A stretch of 64,000 nt of DNA from assembly GCA_045605765.1 (NCBI GenBank), contig JAZUQQ010000004.1:62001-126000 (forward strand), read 5' to 3'. Of the stretch, positions 1 to 8,429 are shown one piece after another (the stretch's first letter is position 1; every line of letters starts with the position of its first letter). The notes beneath the pieces were generated by a model. The model saw nothing but the letters and a program-made list of their open reading frames with translations. It was not told the DNA's origin and made no database searches. The DNA is from SIG672 sp045605765 (lineage in GTDB: Bacteria > Bacillota > Clostridia > Oscillospirales > CAG-272). The translations under genes and the position numbers were made by a program.

Positions 1-77
1 AGCAGATATGTTACGAGACCGCGAAGCATAATGTTTCGATGCGCTGTGGGTCTGCCCAGTTTTCTGGTTCCTGGCAT
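1..77 (-). CDS. rplQ: 50S ribosomal protein L17, N-terminal fragment
   Basis: Only the first 25 codons lie in the window; the gene runs off the left edge. The visible product starts MPGTRKLGRPTAHRNIML, the conserved N-terminus of bacterial L17, a 23S rRNA-binding protein of the large subunit. An AGGAGG-like site lies just upstream of the ATG. It follows rpoA by 36 bp, the usual last gene of the alpha operon. Confidence 0.95.
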   Translation of the reverse strand, partial: MPGTRKLGRPTAHRNIMLRGLVTYL

Positions 78-113
78 TTCAGTTTTACCTCCTTCAACTT
101 TTTGTGGGCTGGA

Positions 114-1064
114 TTATTCGTCTTCGTGCTTGAAGCCGAGTCCCAGCGAGTGAAGCTTTGCTCTCACTTCATCAAGTGATTTCTTTCCGAGGTTTCTGAC
201 CTTGATCATCTCTTCCTCGGTCTTGTTTACAAGATCTTCAACAGTATTTATGCCTGCGCGCTTCAAGCAGTTGAAGCTACGAACAGACATGTCAAGTTCC
301 TCAATGGTCATCTCAAGGACCTTTTCCTTGACGGTAGCGTTACTATCGATCAATATCTGTCTGTCTCCGTTTTCCTCAGAGAGGTTTACAAAGAGACTGA
401 GATGCTCGTTGAGTATCTTGGCGCCATAGGATACTGCATCCTTAGCAGAGATAGTTCCGTTAGTCTGTACTTCGAGGGTAAGCTTGTCGTAGTCGGTAAT
501 ATTTCCGACACGGGTATTTTCTACCTTATAGCTTACACTATACACGGGGGTATAGATAGAATCGGTGTAAATAAGTCCGATTACAGGAGAATTGCTCTGC
601 TTGTTCTTATCCTGAGAAACATAGCCGCGTCCGTGATCAAACGTAAGTTCCATGTACAGATGTGCGTTTTCACTCAGAGTAGCTATATGAAGATCAGGGT
701 TGAGGATCTCAATATCCGAATCCTGTTTGATATGCCCTGCAGTTACTTCTGCGGGACCTGTAATATCGATTATCGCCATTTTAGCACTTTCGGTATAAAG
801 CTTAGCAACTATTCCCTTAATGTTAAGAATAATTTCGGGAACGTCCTCTTTAACTCCGGGAATAGTAGATATCTCGTGGAGTACACCGTCAATCTTTACA
901 GAAACGACCGCAACGCCCGGAAGCGAACTGAGGAGAACTCTACGAAGCGAGTTTCCGAGAGTGGTTCCGTATCCGCGTTCCAGAGGCTCTACCACGAATC
1001 TACCGAAGCTACCATTTTCGCTTTCATATTCAGTTGCGACAGTCGGCTTTTCGATGTTTTTCAT
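114..1064 (-). CDS. rpoA: DNA-directed RNA polymerase subunit alpha
   Basis: The 316-residue product is a full-length RNA polymerase alpha subunit. The N-terminal domain (about 1-235) holds the dimer motif LGNSLRRVLLSSLPG and serves as the scaffold on which beta and beta' assemble. The C-terminal domain (about 250-316, from TIEELDMSVRSFNCLKRAG) is the helix-hairpin-helix unit that touches UP-element DNA and activators. The ATG has a GGAGGAAC site 6-8 nt upstream. It lies between rpsD and rplQ, the standard alpha-operon order. The 82-bp gap to rpsD contains a short inverted repeat (TACGGT/ACCGTA) of unknown meaning. Confidence 0.98.
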   Translation of the reverse strand: MKNIEKPTVATEYESENGSFGRFVVEPLERGYGTTLGNSLRRVLLSSLPGVAVVSVKIDGVLHEISTIPGVKEDVPEIILNIKGIVAKLYTESAKMAIIDITGPAEVTAGHIKQDSDIEILNPDLHIATLSENAHLYMELTFDHGRGYVSQDKNKQSNSPVIGLIYTDSIYTPVYSVSYKVENTRVGNITDYDKLTLEVQTNGTISAKDAVSYGAKILNEHLSLFVNLSEENGDRQILIDSNATVKEKVLEMTIEELDMSVRSFNCLKRAGINTVEDLVNKTEEEMIKVRNLGKKSLDEVRAKLHSLGLGFKHEDE

Positions 1065-1146
1065 TAAATGTTCCTCCTAAATATTTTTTGCGTTTTGTGG
1101 TGTACGGTTTCAACTGTACCGTAGTAAACACGTTGGAGGCTGATTA

Positions 1147-1773
1147 TTACTTCGAATACAACTCAACGATAAGCTGTTCGTCAAACGGAAAATCAATATC
1201 CTCTCTCTTGGGCAGTGCAACTATCTTTGCAGATGCTTTTTCCTTGTTGAGATCAAGCCATGCGGGAGCTACGTGAGACTGCATATTCTCAACAAGTCCA
1301 GCGAACTTTTCAAGAGACTTTACATTGTCTTTGAGTGCGATCTCATCGCCTACTTTAACGATAAGCGAAGGGATATTTACTTTCTTTCCGTTAAGCGTGA
1401 AATGTGCATGAAGTACCAACTGACGTGCTTCTCTGCGGCTGCTTGCGAGACCCATTCTGTAAACTACGTTATCAAGTCTTCTTTCAAGCAGGCTGAGAAG
1501 GTTTTCACCGGTTACGCCGTCCTGATTATCTGCTTTCTCGAAGTAGCCCTTAAACTGGCTTTCGAGAACGCCGTAATATCTCTTGGTCTTCTGCTTTTCG
1601 CGGAGCTGCATTCCGTACTCACGCGGTTTCTTTGTTTCTGCACCATGCTGTCCGGGAGCTACCGGTCTGCGCTCCATAGCACACTTTCCGGTAAGGCAAC
1701 GGTCGCCTTTAAGGAAAAGCTTAACGCCTTCTCTGCGGCACAGCTTGCATGCAGGACCTGTATATCTTGCCAT
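1147..1773 (-). CDS. rpsD: 30S ribosomal protein S4
   Basis: The 208-residue product is S4, a primary 16S rRNA-binding protein that nucleates assembly of the 30S body. The start MARYTGPACKLCRREG and the following CLTGKC give a CX2C...CX5C set, so this is the zinc-binding (C+) form. An S4 RNA-binding domain follows (LERRLDNVVYRMGLASSRREARQ, about residues 98-120). A GGAGG site precedes the ATG. It sits between rpsK and rpoA as in most Bacillota. S4 often represses its own operon; no specific operator could be recognised here. Confidence 0.98.
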   Translation of the reverse strand: MARYTGPACKLCRREGVKLFLKGDRCLTGKCAMERRPVAPGQHGAETKKPREYGMQLREKQKTKRYYGVLESQFKGYFEKADNQDGVTGENLLSLLERRLDNVVYRMGLASSRREARQLVLHAHFTLNGKKVNIPSLIVKVGDEIALKDNVKSLEKFAGLVENMQSHVAPAWLDLNKEKASAKIVALPKREDIDFPFDEQLIVELYSK

Positions 1774-1797
1774 TTGTCTGTTTCCTCCTTATTATGA

Positions 1798-2196
1798 TTA
1801 GACGCGTCTTCTCTTAGGCGGTCTGCATCCGTTGTGCGGGATGGGGGTTACGTCTTTGATCATCGTAATGTCAAGTCCTGCAGTTTGGAGAGCGCGAATC
1901 GCTGCTTCTCTTCCGCTTCCGGGACCCTTAACATATACTTCGATGGTCTTCATTCCGTGTTCGATTGCTGCCTTTGCGGCGGTTTCAGATGCCATCTGCG
2001 CTGCGAACGGAGTGGACTTTCTGGAGCCCTTAAATCCGAGTTCTCCTGCCGATGCCCACGATACTGCGTTTCCGTTAGTATCGGTGATCGTCACGATGGT
2101 ATTATTATAGGTCGAACGAATATGAGCAGTTCCCTTTTCAATATTCTTGCGCTCGCGACGCTTTCTGATGACCTTTTTTGTTCCTGCTTTTGCCAT
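1798..2196 (-). CDS. rpsK: 30S ribosomal protein S11
   Basis: The 132-residue product is S11, which sits on the platform of the 30S subunit near the mRNA exit. Recognisable stretches are GTAHIRSTYNNTIVTITDTN and, near the C-terminus, IKDVTPIPHNGCRPPKRRRV, the signature basic tail. It lies 18 bp after rpsM and 24 bp before rpsD. An AAGGAG site lies about 13 nt before the ATG, a little further than usual. Confidence 0.98.
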   Translation of the reverse strand: MAKAGTKKVIRKRRERKNIEKGTAHIRSTYNNTIVTITDTNGNAVSWASAGELGFKGSRKSTPFAAQMASETAAKAAIEHGMKTIEVYVKGPGSGREAAIRALQTAGLDITMIKDVTPIPHNGCRPPKRRRV

Positions 2197-2214
2197 CTTC
2201 TTGGTATCACTCCT

Positions 2215-2583
2215 TTACTTTTTCTTGTTAGCGATTGTCTTTGCGGGACCTTTTCTGGTTCTCGCATTAGTCTTAGTTCTCTGTCCTCTTACGGGGAGAC
2301 CTTTTCTGTGTCTGATTCCGCGGTAGCAGTTGATCTCGATCATTCTCTTAATTTCGAGCGAAACGTCACGGCGAAGGTCACCTTCTACGGTGTAGTTTGC
2401 TTCGATCTCGTCACGGAGCTTACTGATCTCATCATCGGTAAGGTCCTTTGCGCGCTTGTCGGGATCTATACCGGTTGCCGCAAGAATGTCATTTGAACTC
2501 TTTCTGCCTATTCCGTAGATATAGGTAAGAGCGATTTCTACACGCTTGTTGTTAGGAATATCAACACCAGCTATACGTGCCAT
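2215..2583 (-). CDS. rpsM: 30S ribosomal protein S13
   Basis: The 122-residue product is S13, a 30S head protein that contacts the P-site tRNA and 50S bridges. It begins MARIAGVDIPNNKRVEIALT and holds the typical YRGIRHRKGLPVRGQRT segment (about 94-109) and a lysine-rich tail. It follows rpmJ by 24 bp at the start of the alpha-type block rpsM-rpsK-rpsD-rpoA-rplQ. Confidence 0.98.
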   Translation of the reverse strand: MARIAGVDIPNNKRVEIALTYIYGIGRKSSNDILAATGIDPDKRAKDLTDDEISKLRDEIEANYTVEGDLRRDVSLEIKRMIEINCYRGIRHRKGLPVRGQRTKTNARTRKGPAKTIANKKK

Positions 2584-2607
2584 TCAGTTTTTCACCTCTC
2601 TCTTAGA

Positions 2608-2721
2608 TTAACCCTGTCTCTGTTTATGCTTGGGGTTCTCGCATATAACCATTACGTTACCTTTTCTTTTGATGATCTTGCACTTATCGCAAATCTTTTT
2701 AACGGATGGTTTTACTTTCAT
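2608..2721 (-). CDS. rpmJ: 50S ribosomal protein L36
   Basis: A 37-codon gene reading MKVKPSVKKICDKCKIIKRK and ending in CENPKHKQRQG. The CX2C (residues 11 and 14), a later Cys (27) and His (32) form the zinc site of the classical C+ L36. It lies between infA and rpsM, its invariant position in Bacillota. It binds 23S rRNA near the base of the L7/L12 stalk. Confidence 0.97.
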   Translation of the reverse strand: MKVKPSVKKICDKCKIIKRKGNVMVICENPKHKQRQG

Positions 2722-2750
2722 TGTTTGTCACCATTCCTTTCTGAATTTGA

Positions 2751-2969
2751 CTATTTAGAACGCCATGTGATACGTCCTTTGGTGAGGTCATAGACAGAAA
2801 CTTCTACTTTGACCGAATCACCGGGAAGTATCCAGATATAGTTCATTCTGAGCTTTCCGGACAAATGAGCTGTTATCATGTGTCCATTAGCAAGCTTTAC
2901 TTTGAAGGTGGCGTTCGGAAGAGCCTCTACAACCGTTCCTTCAAATTCAATTACATCGTCCTTAGGCAG
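2751..2969 (-). CDS. infA: Translation initiation factor IF-1, apparent CTG start
   Basis: The 72-residue product is IF-1, the OB-fold factor that occupies the A site of the 30S subunit during initiation. The body has VIEFEGTVVEALPNATFKVK, the GHMITAHLSGKLRMN core, and the C-terminal YDLTKGRITWRSK. The start is unusual. Reading upstream in frame from PKDDVIEF the codons are CTG, GTT, ATA, GGG, GGA, CTA, CAA, AGG, ACG, TTA, TGC and then a TAA stop. There is no ATG, GTG or TTG. An AGGAGGG ribosome-binding site lies exactly 6 nt before the CTG, so CTG is taken as the start codon. The family N-terminus (M-x-K-D/E-D-x-I-E) also falls there. It lies between map and rpmJ as expected. Confidence 0.92.
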   Translation of the reverse strand: MPKDDVIEFEGTVVEALPNATFKVKLANGHMITAHLSGKLRMNYIWILPGDSVKVEVSVYDLTKGRITWRSK

Positions 2970-3053
2970 AACTATCCCTCCTAGTTGCCTCGTTAAGCAT
3001 TAATCAGATTCCACCTTCGCAGTGCGCTCTGTTTCTGCTATACGAGTTTTTTC

Positions 3054-3803
3054 TTATATCGCTGTCAGCAGTATGACGCCATTATCGGTCAAAGCGACAG
3101 TGTGTTCATAGTGAGCGGAAAGCCCACCATCAGTTGTAACTACTGTCCAACCGTCCTTCTTTACGAGAACGTCGCCGCTTCCGATACATACCATAGGCTC
3201 TATGGCAATTACCATACCTGGAGCAAGACGAGGACCGCGTCCTGGAATTCCGTAGTTTGGAACTTCGGGAGACTCATGCAGATCTTTTCCTACTCCGTGT
3301 CCCACAAATTCGCGCACCACCGAGAAATTATCTGCAAGCACTCTCTGCTCAATCGCATTGCCGACATCTCCAATACGCTTTCCCGACTCGATCTGCTCAA
3401 TGCCTCGCATAAAGCTTTCTTTCGTAGCCTCTATAAGACAGTCTGCAAGCTCACTGACTTTTCCACATCTGAAGGTGTTGGCGCTATCTCCGTGAAAACC
3501 CTTATAGTAAGCTCCAACATCTATTTTGACAATGTCGCCTTCTTTAAGAATCACGTTCTCGGAAGGAATTCCGTGTATCACCTGCTCGTTAATACTTATA
3601 CAAGCTGACGCAGGAAATCCACCATAACCGAGAAAGGAGGGCGTTGCTCCGCACTTTTCTATGTGTCGGCGGATCATACTGTCGATATACGCGGTAGTTA
3701 CACCGGGTTTTACGAGCTCACCGCCAAGCGCGAGTGCTTCGCCGGTAATTCTACCGGCATCCTTCATTATGGATATTTGATGTGCATTTTTTAACTGTAT
3801 CAT
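3054..3803 (-). CDS. map: Type I methionine aminopeptidase
   Basis: The 249-residue product is a MetAP of the M24A family, which removes the initiator methionine from nascent proteins in the cytosol. The five metal ligands are visible in order: Asp in KIDVGAYYKGFHGDSANTF (two Asp), His in VGHGVGKDLHE, Glu in IAIEPMV and Glu in HYEHTVAL. It starts with the ATG of a TAATG overlap with the stop of adk, so the two are translationally coupled. Length is normal, with no N-terminal zinc-finger extension. Confidence 0.97.
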   Translation of the reverse strand: MIQLKNAHQISIMKDAGRITGEALALGGELVKPGVTTAYIDSMIRRHIEKCGATPSFLGYGGFPASACISINEQVIHGIPSENVILKEGDIVKIDVGAYYKGFHGDSANTFRCGKVSELADCLIEATKESFMRGIEQIESGKRIGDVGNAIEQRVLADNFSVVREFVGHGVGKDLHESPEVPNYGIPGRGPRLAPGMVIAIEPMVCIGSGDVLVKKDGWTVVTTDGGLSAHYEHTVALTDNGVILLTAI

Positions 3804-4438
3804 TATTTACCGCCGAGTGCTTCAAGTGTTAGCCTTGTGGTATCGGCAACTTCTTCCTGACCTATTACAAGTTTCAGCTTACCCTTGGCAAGGTAGAAGT
3901 CTTTAAGAGGCTCTGTCTGCTCGTGATAAACTCCAAGTCTGCTGAGAACGACCTCGGGACTATCGTCCTTACGGAGAGTAAGCACCGTTCCGTCGTTATC
4001 ACAGGTCTTGCCGTCCTTTGACGGTTTATACTCGATATGATAGCTTGCTCCGCATGTATCGCAGACACGGCGTCCGCTCATACGCTTAACTATCTTATCG
4101 TCGGAAACCTCAATGCTGACAACTACGTCAAGCTCGATTCCCATTTTATCAAGAGCCTCGGCCTGAGGAACTGTACGGGGGAATCCGTCAAGGATAAATC
4201 CGTCCTTACAGTCCTCTTTTTCAAGCCTCTCTTTAATTATGCCTATTACGACCTCATCGGGAACAAGATTTCCCTTTTCGGTATATTCCTTAGCGGCAAG
4301 TCCCATAACCGTTCCGGTTTTGATTGCCTCTCTGATGATAGCTCCCGTTGATATCGCAGGGATACCGAATTTTTCGGATGCTATTTCAGCTTGTGTACCT
4401 TTTCCCGCTCCGGGAGCTCCAAGAAACATTATTTTCAT
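3803..4438 (-). CDS. adk: Adenylate kinase
   Basis: The 211-residue product interconverts ATP+AMP and 2 ADP. It begins MKIMFLGAPGAGKGTQ with the P-loop at residues 7-14. A LID domain near 126-155 carries CDTC and CDND, a Cys-Cys-Cys-Asp zinc site like that described for the Bacillus subtilis enzyme. The ATG at 4438 was chosen over an in-frame codon ten residues upstream because a GAGGATA ribosome site lies 6-8 nt before it and the family P-loop begins there. It lies between secY and map, overlapping map by one base. Confidence 0.97.
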   Translation of the reverse strand: MKIMFLGAPGAGKGTQAEIASEKFGIPAISTGAIIREAIKTGTVMGLAAKEYTEKGNLVPDEVVIGIIKERLEKEDCKDGFILDGFPRTVPQAEALDKMGIELDVVVSIEVSDDKIVKRMSGRRVCDTCGASYHIEYKPSKDGKTCDNDGTVLTLRKDDSPEVVLSRLGVYHEQTEPLKDFYLAKGKLKLVIGQEEVADTTRLTLEALGGK

Positions 4439-4468
4439 TTCTTTATCCTCATTTCGCAAGAAAATCAA

Positions 4469-5779
4469 TTATTGAAGGAATCCCTTGTAGTGACGCATCG
4501 TGAGCTGAGATTCAATATCACGACCGGTTTCAAGGATAACACCGATTACGATGAGCAGCGAAGATCCTCCGAATGCGATACTTGCAAAGCCGGTATTATT
4601 GAATATCGTTGCGATGCAGTTGATAAGCATAGGAAGTCCTGCAACCACGCAAAGGAATACTGCGCCGATAAATGTGATTCTTGCGAGTATCTTCTTGATG
4701 TACGCTGCAGTAGGTTCGCCGGGACGAACACCGGGAATCATACCTCCGTTTCTCTTCAAGTTGTTCGAAACTTCAACGGGATCAAACGAGATCATAATGT
4801 AGAAGTACGAGAAAGCAACGATGAGAATGAGATATACTGCGAGATACAGGAACGACGAAGCATCAAAGATTTGAAGGAACTTGCCCCAGAAACCGTTGTG
4901 TGTCTTGTCAATTCCGAAGAGTGTAAGAATCGTTGCGGGAAGAGATGCGATGGAAGATGCGAAGATTATCGGCATAACGCCCGACATATTCAGTTTAAGG
5001 GGAAGATTTGTGTTCTGTCCTCCGTAAACTTTTCTTCCGACTACTCTCTTGCCGTACTGGATGGGAATTCTGCGTTCACTGTTCGTGATGAATACTATAA
5101 AGTAAATAATTGCAATACCGATTACGAGTCCGAGAATTCCGATGAGTGTATTCCAAGGGAAATCTACAAGGAGATCGAGAACCGTTTTAGCGATACTGGG
5201 ACCGCTTGCAAGTATATTTGCAAAGAGTATCATCGAGATACCGTTACCGATACCGTGCTCGTTGATCTTTTCACCGAGCCACATTACGATAGCGGCACCT
5301 GCTCCGAAGCAGAATATGATAACGAGTGCTGCAAAGGAGTCATCTCTGTAAAGTACGCTGTTTGCTTTAAGGATAGTGAAATATCCGTATGCGGTGAGCG
5401 CACCAAGAGCGACCGTAACATATCTTGTTATCTGAGAAATTTTCTTCTTGCCGTTTTCGTCCTTAGACATTCTTTCGAGCTTAGGAAAAGCAACTGCAAG
5501 AAGCTGCATTACGATAGAAGCTGTGATATAAGGAGATATACCGAGTGCGAATACCGTTGCCTGCGCCAGCGCACCGCCGTTCAGCAGGTTAAGGTACTGG
5601 AAAATCGTTCCGCTATAAACCCCGCTGAAAAGTCCTTGAAGGACCTCACTATTAACATAGGGAACGGGAATTGCGGTACCGAGTCTGTACAGGATAAGGA
5701 TTGCCGCAGTAAAGAGTATCTTTACACGAATATCTCTCGCAGCCCATACATCTCTGATTTTGCCGAAAAAGTTTCTCAC
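4469..5779 (-). CDS. secY: Preprotein translocase subunit SecY
   Basis: The 436-residue product is the channel subunit of the Sec translocon in the cytoplasmic membrane, with about ten hydrophobic helices. Typical motifs are YRLGTAIPVPYVN at the N-terminus, the ALGISPYITASIVMQLL plug region (about 78-95), and KRNGGMIPGVRPGEPT in the large cytosolic loop. The start is GTG, placed directly after the rplO stop (TAAGTG), which implies coupling to rplO. Confidence 0.98.
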   Translation of the reverse strand: MRNFFGKIRDVWAARDIRVKILFTAAILILYRLGTAIPVPYVNSEVLQGLFSGVYSGTIFQYLNLLNGGALAQATVFALGISPYITASIVMQLLAVAFPKLERMSKDENGKKKISQITRYVTVALGALTAYGYFTILKANSVLYRDDSFAALVIIFCFGAGAAIVMWLGEKINEHGIGNGISMILFANILASGPSIAKTVLDLLVDFPWNTLIGILGLVIGIAIIYFIVFITNSERRIPIQYGKRVVGRKVYGGQNTNLPLKLNMSGVMPIIFASSIASLPATILTLFGIDKTHNGFWGKFLQIFDASSFLYLAVYLILIVAFSYFYIMISFDPVEVSNNLKRNGGMIPGVRPGEPTAAYIKKILARITFIGAVFLCVVAGLPMLINCIATIFNNTGFASIAFGGSSLLIVIGVILETGRDIESQLTMRHYKGFLQ

Positions 5780-6223
5780 TTAGACCACCTCTACCTTTCC
5801 GCCAGCCGCTTCAATTTTTTCTTTAGCGGCAGCCGAAAAGACAGCTGCGCAAACTGTTATCTTTTTGGTGATCTCACCACGTCCGAGCACTTTGAGTCCG
5901 TCATTCGCCTTGCTGATAATACCCTTTTCGCAAAGTACTTCGATGTTTACGGTGTCACCGTCGTTGAAACAAGCATTGAGCTTCTCAACGTTGATTATGC
6001 TATAAATTTTAGCAAATTTATTGTTGAAGCCTCTCTTGGGAAGTCTTCTGTAAAGCGGAATCTGACCGCCTTCGAATCCGGGACGCACACCGCCGCCCGA
6101 ACGAGCATTCTGACCCTTGTGTCCTTTGCCGGCAGTTTTGCCGTTTCCGGAGCCTACGCCTCTGCCCTTACGCCAAGCCTTCTTCGCGGAGCCTTCAGGT
6201 GCTGAAAGTTCATGGAGCTTCAT
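5780..6223 (-). CDS. rplO: 50S ribosomal protein L15
   Basis: The 147-residue product is L15, a late-assembling 23S rRNA-binding protein. It starts MKLHELSAPEGSAKKAWRKG and has the glycine-rich GSGNGKTAGKGHKGQNARSG stretch followed by PGFEGGQIPLYRRLPKRGF. Its stop codon abuts the GTG of secY. Confidence 0.98.
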   Translation of the reverse strand: MKLHELSAPEGSAKKAWRKGRGVGSGNGKTAGKGHKGQNARSGGGVRPGFEGGQIPLYRRLPKRGFNNKFAKIYSIINVEKLNACFNDGDTVNIEVLCEKGIISKANDGLKVLGRGEITKKITVCAAVFSAAAKEKIEAAGGKVEVV

Positions 6224-6263
6224 TTTTTCTCCTCCTTCATAGATTTTTAAGTCTTTGATTAGA

Positions 6264-6440
6264 TTATTCGGCTGCTTCTACCTTAACAAGGTGGGAAATG
6301 ACGTTAATCTTTCCCTTAGTAGCATCCGTGTCGGGCAGAACTATGCTGTCACCGATCTTTTTGAAGCCCAGCGAAGCCGCTGTTGCCTTCTGCTTAGGAA
6401 GAGTTCCGATAAGGCTCTTAACAAGTGTAATCTTTATCAT
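6264..6440 (-). CDS. rpmD: 50S ribosomal protein L30
   Basis: A 58-codon gene starting MIKITLVKSLIGTLPKQKAT, with the family pattern of a KS-x-IG-x-x-x-x-Q-K/R motif followed by LGFKKIGDSIVLPDTDATKG. L30 is a small protein of the large subunit. The position between rpsE and rplO is the standard spc-operon order. Confidence 0.96.
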   Translation of the reverse strand: MIKITLVKSLIGTLPKQKATAASLGFKKIGDSIVLPDTDATKGKINVISHLVKVEAAE

Positions 6441-6456
6441 TACTAAAATCCCCCTA

Positions 6457-6954
6457 TCAAAGTTCTTCTACGCTCTTGCCGCGCATCTGAGCAACCTCTT
6501 CTGCACTTCTAAGCATACGAAGTGCCTCGAACGTAGCTTTAACTACGTTAGTCGGGTTGGTCGAACGCAGGCACTTAGCTCTAACGTTTTTGATTCCCGC
6601 AAGCTCAAGAACCGCACGAACGGTTCCGGAAGCGATGATACCGGTTCCTTCGGGCGCCGGTTTGAGCATAACTCTTCCTGCTCCGAATTCTCCGATTACC
6701 TCGTGGGGAATCGTTGTACCTTTAAGGGGTACTTCGATCATGTTTTTCTTTGCATCCTCAATTCCCTTGCGGATAGCTTCGGGAGTCTCGGCTGCCTTTC
6801 CAAGTCCGTATCCTACGTGTCCGTTTCCGTCACCTACAACCATGATAGCTGCGAGGCTTGCAATACGACCACCTTTTACGGTCTTAGATACACGCTTTGT
6901 CTTGACAAGCTTTTCCTGAAGGTCAAGCGTTGCCGCATCTATTCTTTTTGCCAT
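6457..6954 (-). CDS. rpsE: 30S ribosomal protein S5
   Basis: The 165-residue product is S5, at the mRNA entry pore and important for decoding accuracy. It shows the KTVKGGRIASLAAIMVVGDG RNA-binding segment (about 26-45) and the VMLKPAPEGTGIIASGTVR core of the second domain. It follows rplR by 15 bp. Confidence 0.98.
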   Translation of the reverse strand: MAKRIDAATLDLQEKLVKTKRVSKTVKGGRIASLAAIMVVGDGNGHVGYGLGKAAETPEAIRKGIEDAKKNMIEVPLKGTTIPHEVIGEFGAGRVMLKPAPEGTGIIASGTVRAVLELAGIKNVRAKCLRSTNPTNVVKATFEALRMLRSAEEVAQMRGKSVEEL

Positions 6955-6969
6955 CTTTATTCCTCCTTA

Positions 6970-7326
6970 TCAGAACTTGAGGCCTGCGGCGCGTGCGCCC
7001 TCAGCAAGTTCAAGTACGCGTCCGTGATAGAGATATCCGCCGCGGTCAAAAACCACTTCGGATATTCCTGCTGCGATTGCACGTTCAGCGATAAGTGCGC
7101 CGACTTTCTTTGCGCTTTCCTTATTGCTGCCGCCTTCAAAGTCTCTTTCATACGAGGAAGCGGATACGAGCGTTACACCCTTGACATCATCAATGATCTG
7201 CGCCTGAATATTAGCGTTCGAGCGATATACGCAAAGACGGGGGCATTCTGCCGTTCCCGAAATCTTTCCTCTTACTCTCGCGTGTCTTTTAAGACGCTGC
7301 TGGTTGGAATCTTTTCTTGATACCAT
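6970..7326 (-). CDS. rplR: 50S ribosomal protein L18
   Basis: The 118-residue product is L18, which with L5 binds 5S rRNA. It reads MVSRKDSNQQRLKRHARVR at the start and VFDRGGYLYHGRVLELAEGA near the end. The ATG at 7326 is preferred. A TTG two codons upstream (7332) is also open, but it lies only 4 nt after the AGGAG site, while the ATG lies 10 nt after it. Confidence 0.95.
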   Translation of the reverse strand: MVSRKDSNQQRLKRHARVRGKISGTAECPRLCVYRSNANIQAQIIDDVKGVTLVSASSYERDFEGGSNKESAKKVGALIAERAIAAGISEVVFDRGGYLYHGRVLELAEGARAAGLKF

Positions 7327-7346
7327 TTTCAATCCACTCCTTTCTA

Positions 7347-7886
7347 TTATTTACCGGTCTTTCCGGCCTTGCGGCGGACATACTCACCGGAGTATCTGAT
7401 ACCCTTACCCTTGTAGGGTTCCGGAGGTCTTTTAGCTCTGATATTTGCTGCTACCTGACCTACGAGCTGCTTATCAATACCGCAAACTACGATAGTGTTA
7501 GCATCGGGTACTTCGAACGTAATACCGTTACCCTCTTCGAAGGTGATACCGTGCGAGAATCCGAGCGAAAGCTGGAGCTGCTTGCCCTGCTTTGCTACTC
7601 TGTATCCTACGCCAACAATTTCAAGCTTCTTCTGATAGCCTTCGCTTACGCCGACTACCATATTGTTTATAAGGGTTCTGGTAAGTCCGTGAATGGATCT
7701 GTTGAACTTTTCGTCGTTAGGACGAGTTACGAGGATCTCGCCGTCCTTAACTTCGATTGCAAGCTCACTTCTAAACTGCTGGGTGAGGGTACCCTTGGGT
7801 CCCTTTACCGTTACGAGGTTTCCATCAGCTATATCAACACTTACACCTGTGGGAACCTTAACGGGATTTCTACCTATTCTTGACAT
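7347..7886 (-). CDS. rplF: 50S ribosomal protein L6
   Basis: The 179-residue product is L6, a two-domain protein near the factor-binding site of the 50S subunit. It starts MSRIGRNPVKVPTGVSVDI and ends with the conserved RAKRPPEPYKGKGIRYSGEY segment and a lysine-rich tail. It lies between rpsH and rplR. Confidence 0.98.
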   Translation of the reverse strand: MSRIGRNPVKVPTGVSVDIADGNLVTVKGPKGTLTQQFRSELAIEVKDGEILVTRPNDEKFNRSIHGLTRTLINNMVVGVSEGYQKKLEIVGVGYRVAKQGKQLQLSLGFSHGITFEEGNGITFEVPDANTIVVCGIDKQLVGQVAANIRAKRPPEPYKGKGIRYSGEYVRRKAGKTGK

Positions 7887-7904
7887 CTCTTTATGCTCCC
7901 TTCT

Positions 7905-8300
7905 TTACCATACAAATGCAAGTACTTCGCCGCCGACATTCTCTTTACGAGCCTTCTTGTCGGTCATGATACCCTTAGAGGTGGAAACGATTGCAATGCC
8001 GAGGCCATTCATAACCTTAGGCATATCCTCGCATCCTGCGTAGATTCTAAGACCGGGCTTAGAAACTCTGCGCAGCCCCTGGATAACCTTCTGCTTGCCG
8101 ATATATTTGAGTGTTACTCTGAGAATTCCCTGCTTGCCATCTTCAATCACCTGATAGCTCTTGATGTAGCCTTCTTCAAGAAGAATGTCAGCAATTGCCT
8201 TCTTCATATTAGAAGCGGGAATATCTACGGTTTCGTGTTTCGCGTTGTTCGCGTTGCGGATTCTTGTAAGCATATCCGCGATTACGTCTGATATTTGCAT
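7905..8300 (-). CDS. rpsH: 30S ribosomal protein S8
   Basis: The 131-residue product is S8, a primary binder of the central domain of 16S rRNA and, in Escherichia coli, the translational repressor of the spc operon. It starts MQISDVIADMLTRIRNANNA and ends with the STSKGIMTDKKARKENVGGE region. The 129-bp gap between it and rpsN is far longer than any other in this part of the cluster. Confidence 0.98.
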   Translation of the reverse strand: MQISDVIADMLTRIRNANNAKHETVDIPASNMKKAIADILLEEGYIKSYQVIEDGKQGILRVTLKYIGKQKVIQGLRRVSKPGLRIYAGCEDMPKVMNGLGIAIVSTSKGIMTDKKARKENVGGEVLAFVW

Positions 8301-8429
8301 ATTTTTATCCTCCTGTTATGCAAGTAATTTTCTTGCTGCCCTCTTTTTCCGTCGGGCTGCAAATCGGCGGTTAAAGATTTCTTTCCTGCCGATAAGACGG
8401 AGTTCTGTTACTTTCTCCGAGGTAATAAA
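8301..8429 (-). other. Long rpsN-rpsH spacer with inverted repeat
   Basis: Most neighbouring gaps here are about 15-25 bp, but this one is 129 bp and holds no open frame with a ribosome site. On the minus strand an ATCGGC...GCCGAT pair encloses about 20 nt, and a second pairing CCGTC...GGCGG is possible. It could be an mRNA control element for the downstream spc genes or merely a relic spacer. Confidence 0.4.

Noticed and set aside
4391..6205. A 604-codon open frame on the plus strand opposite secY and rplO
   Set aside because: The minus strand encodes complete SecY and L15. The plus-strand product is rich in Cys, Ser and Arg, has no family motif, and is a mirror of codon bias.
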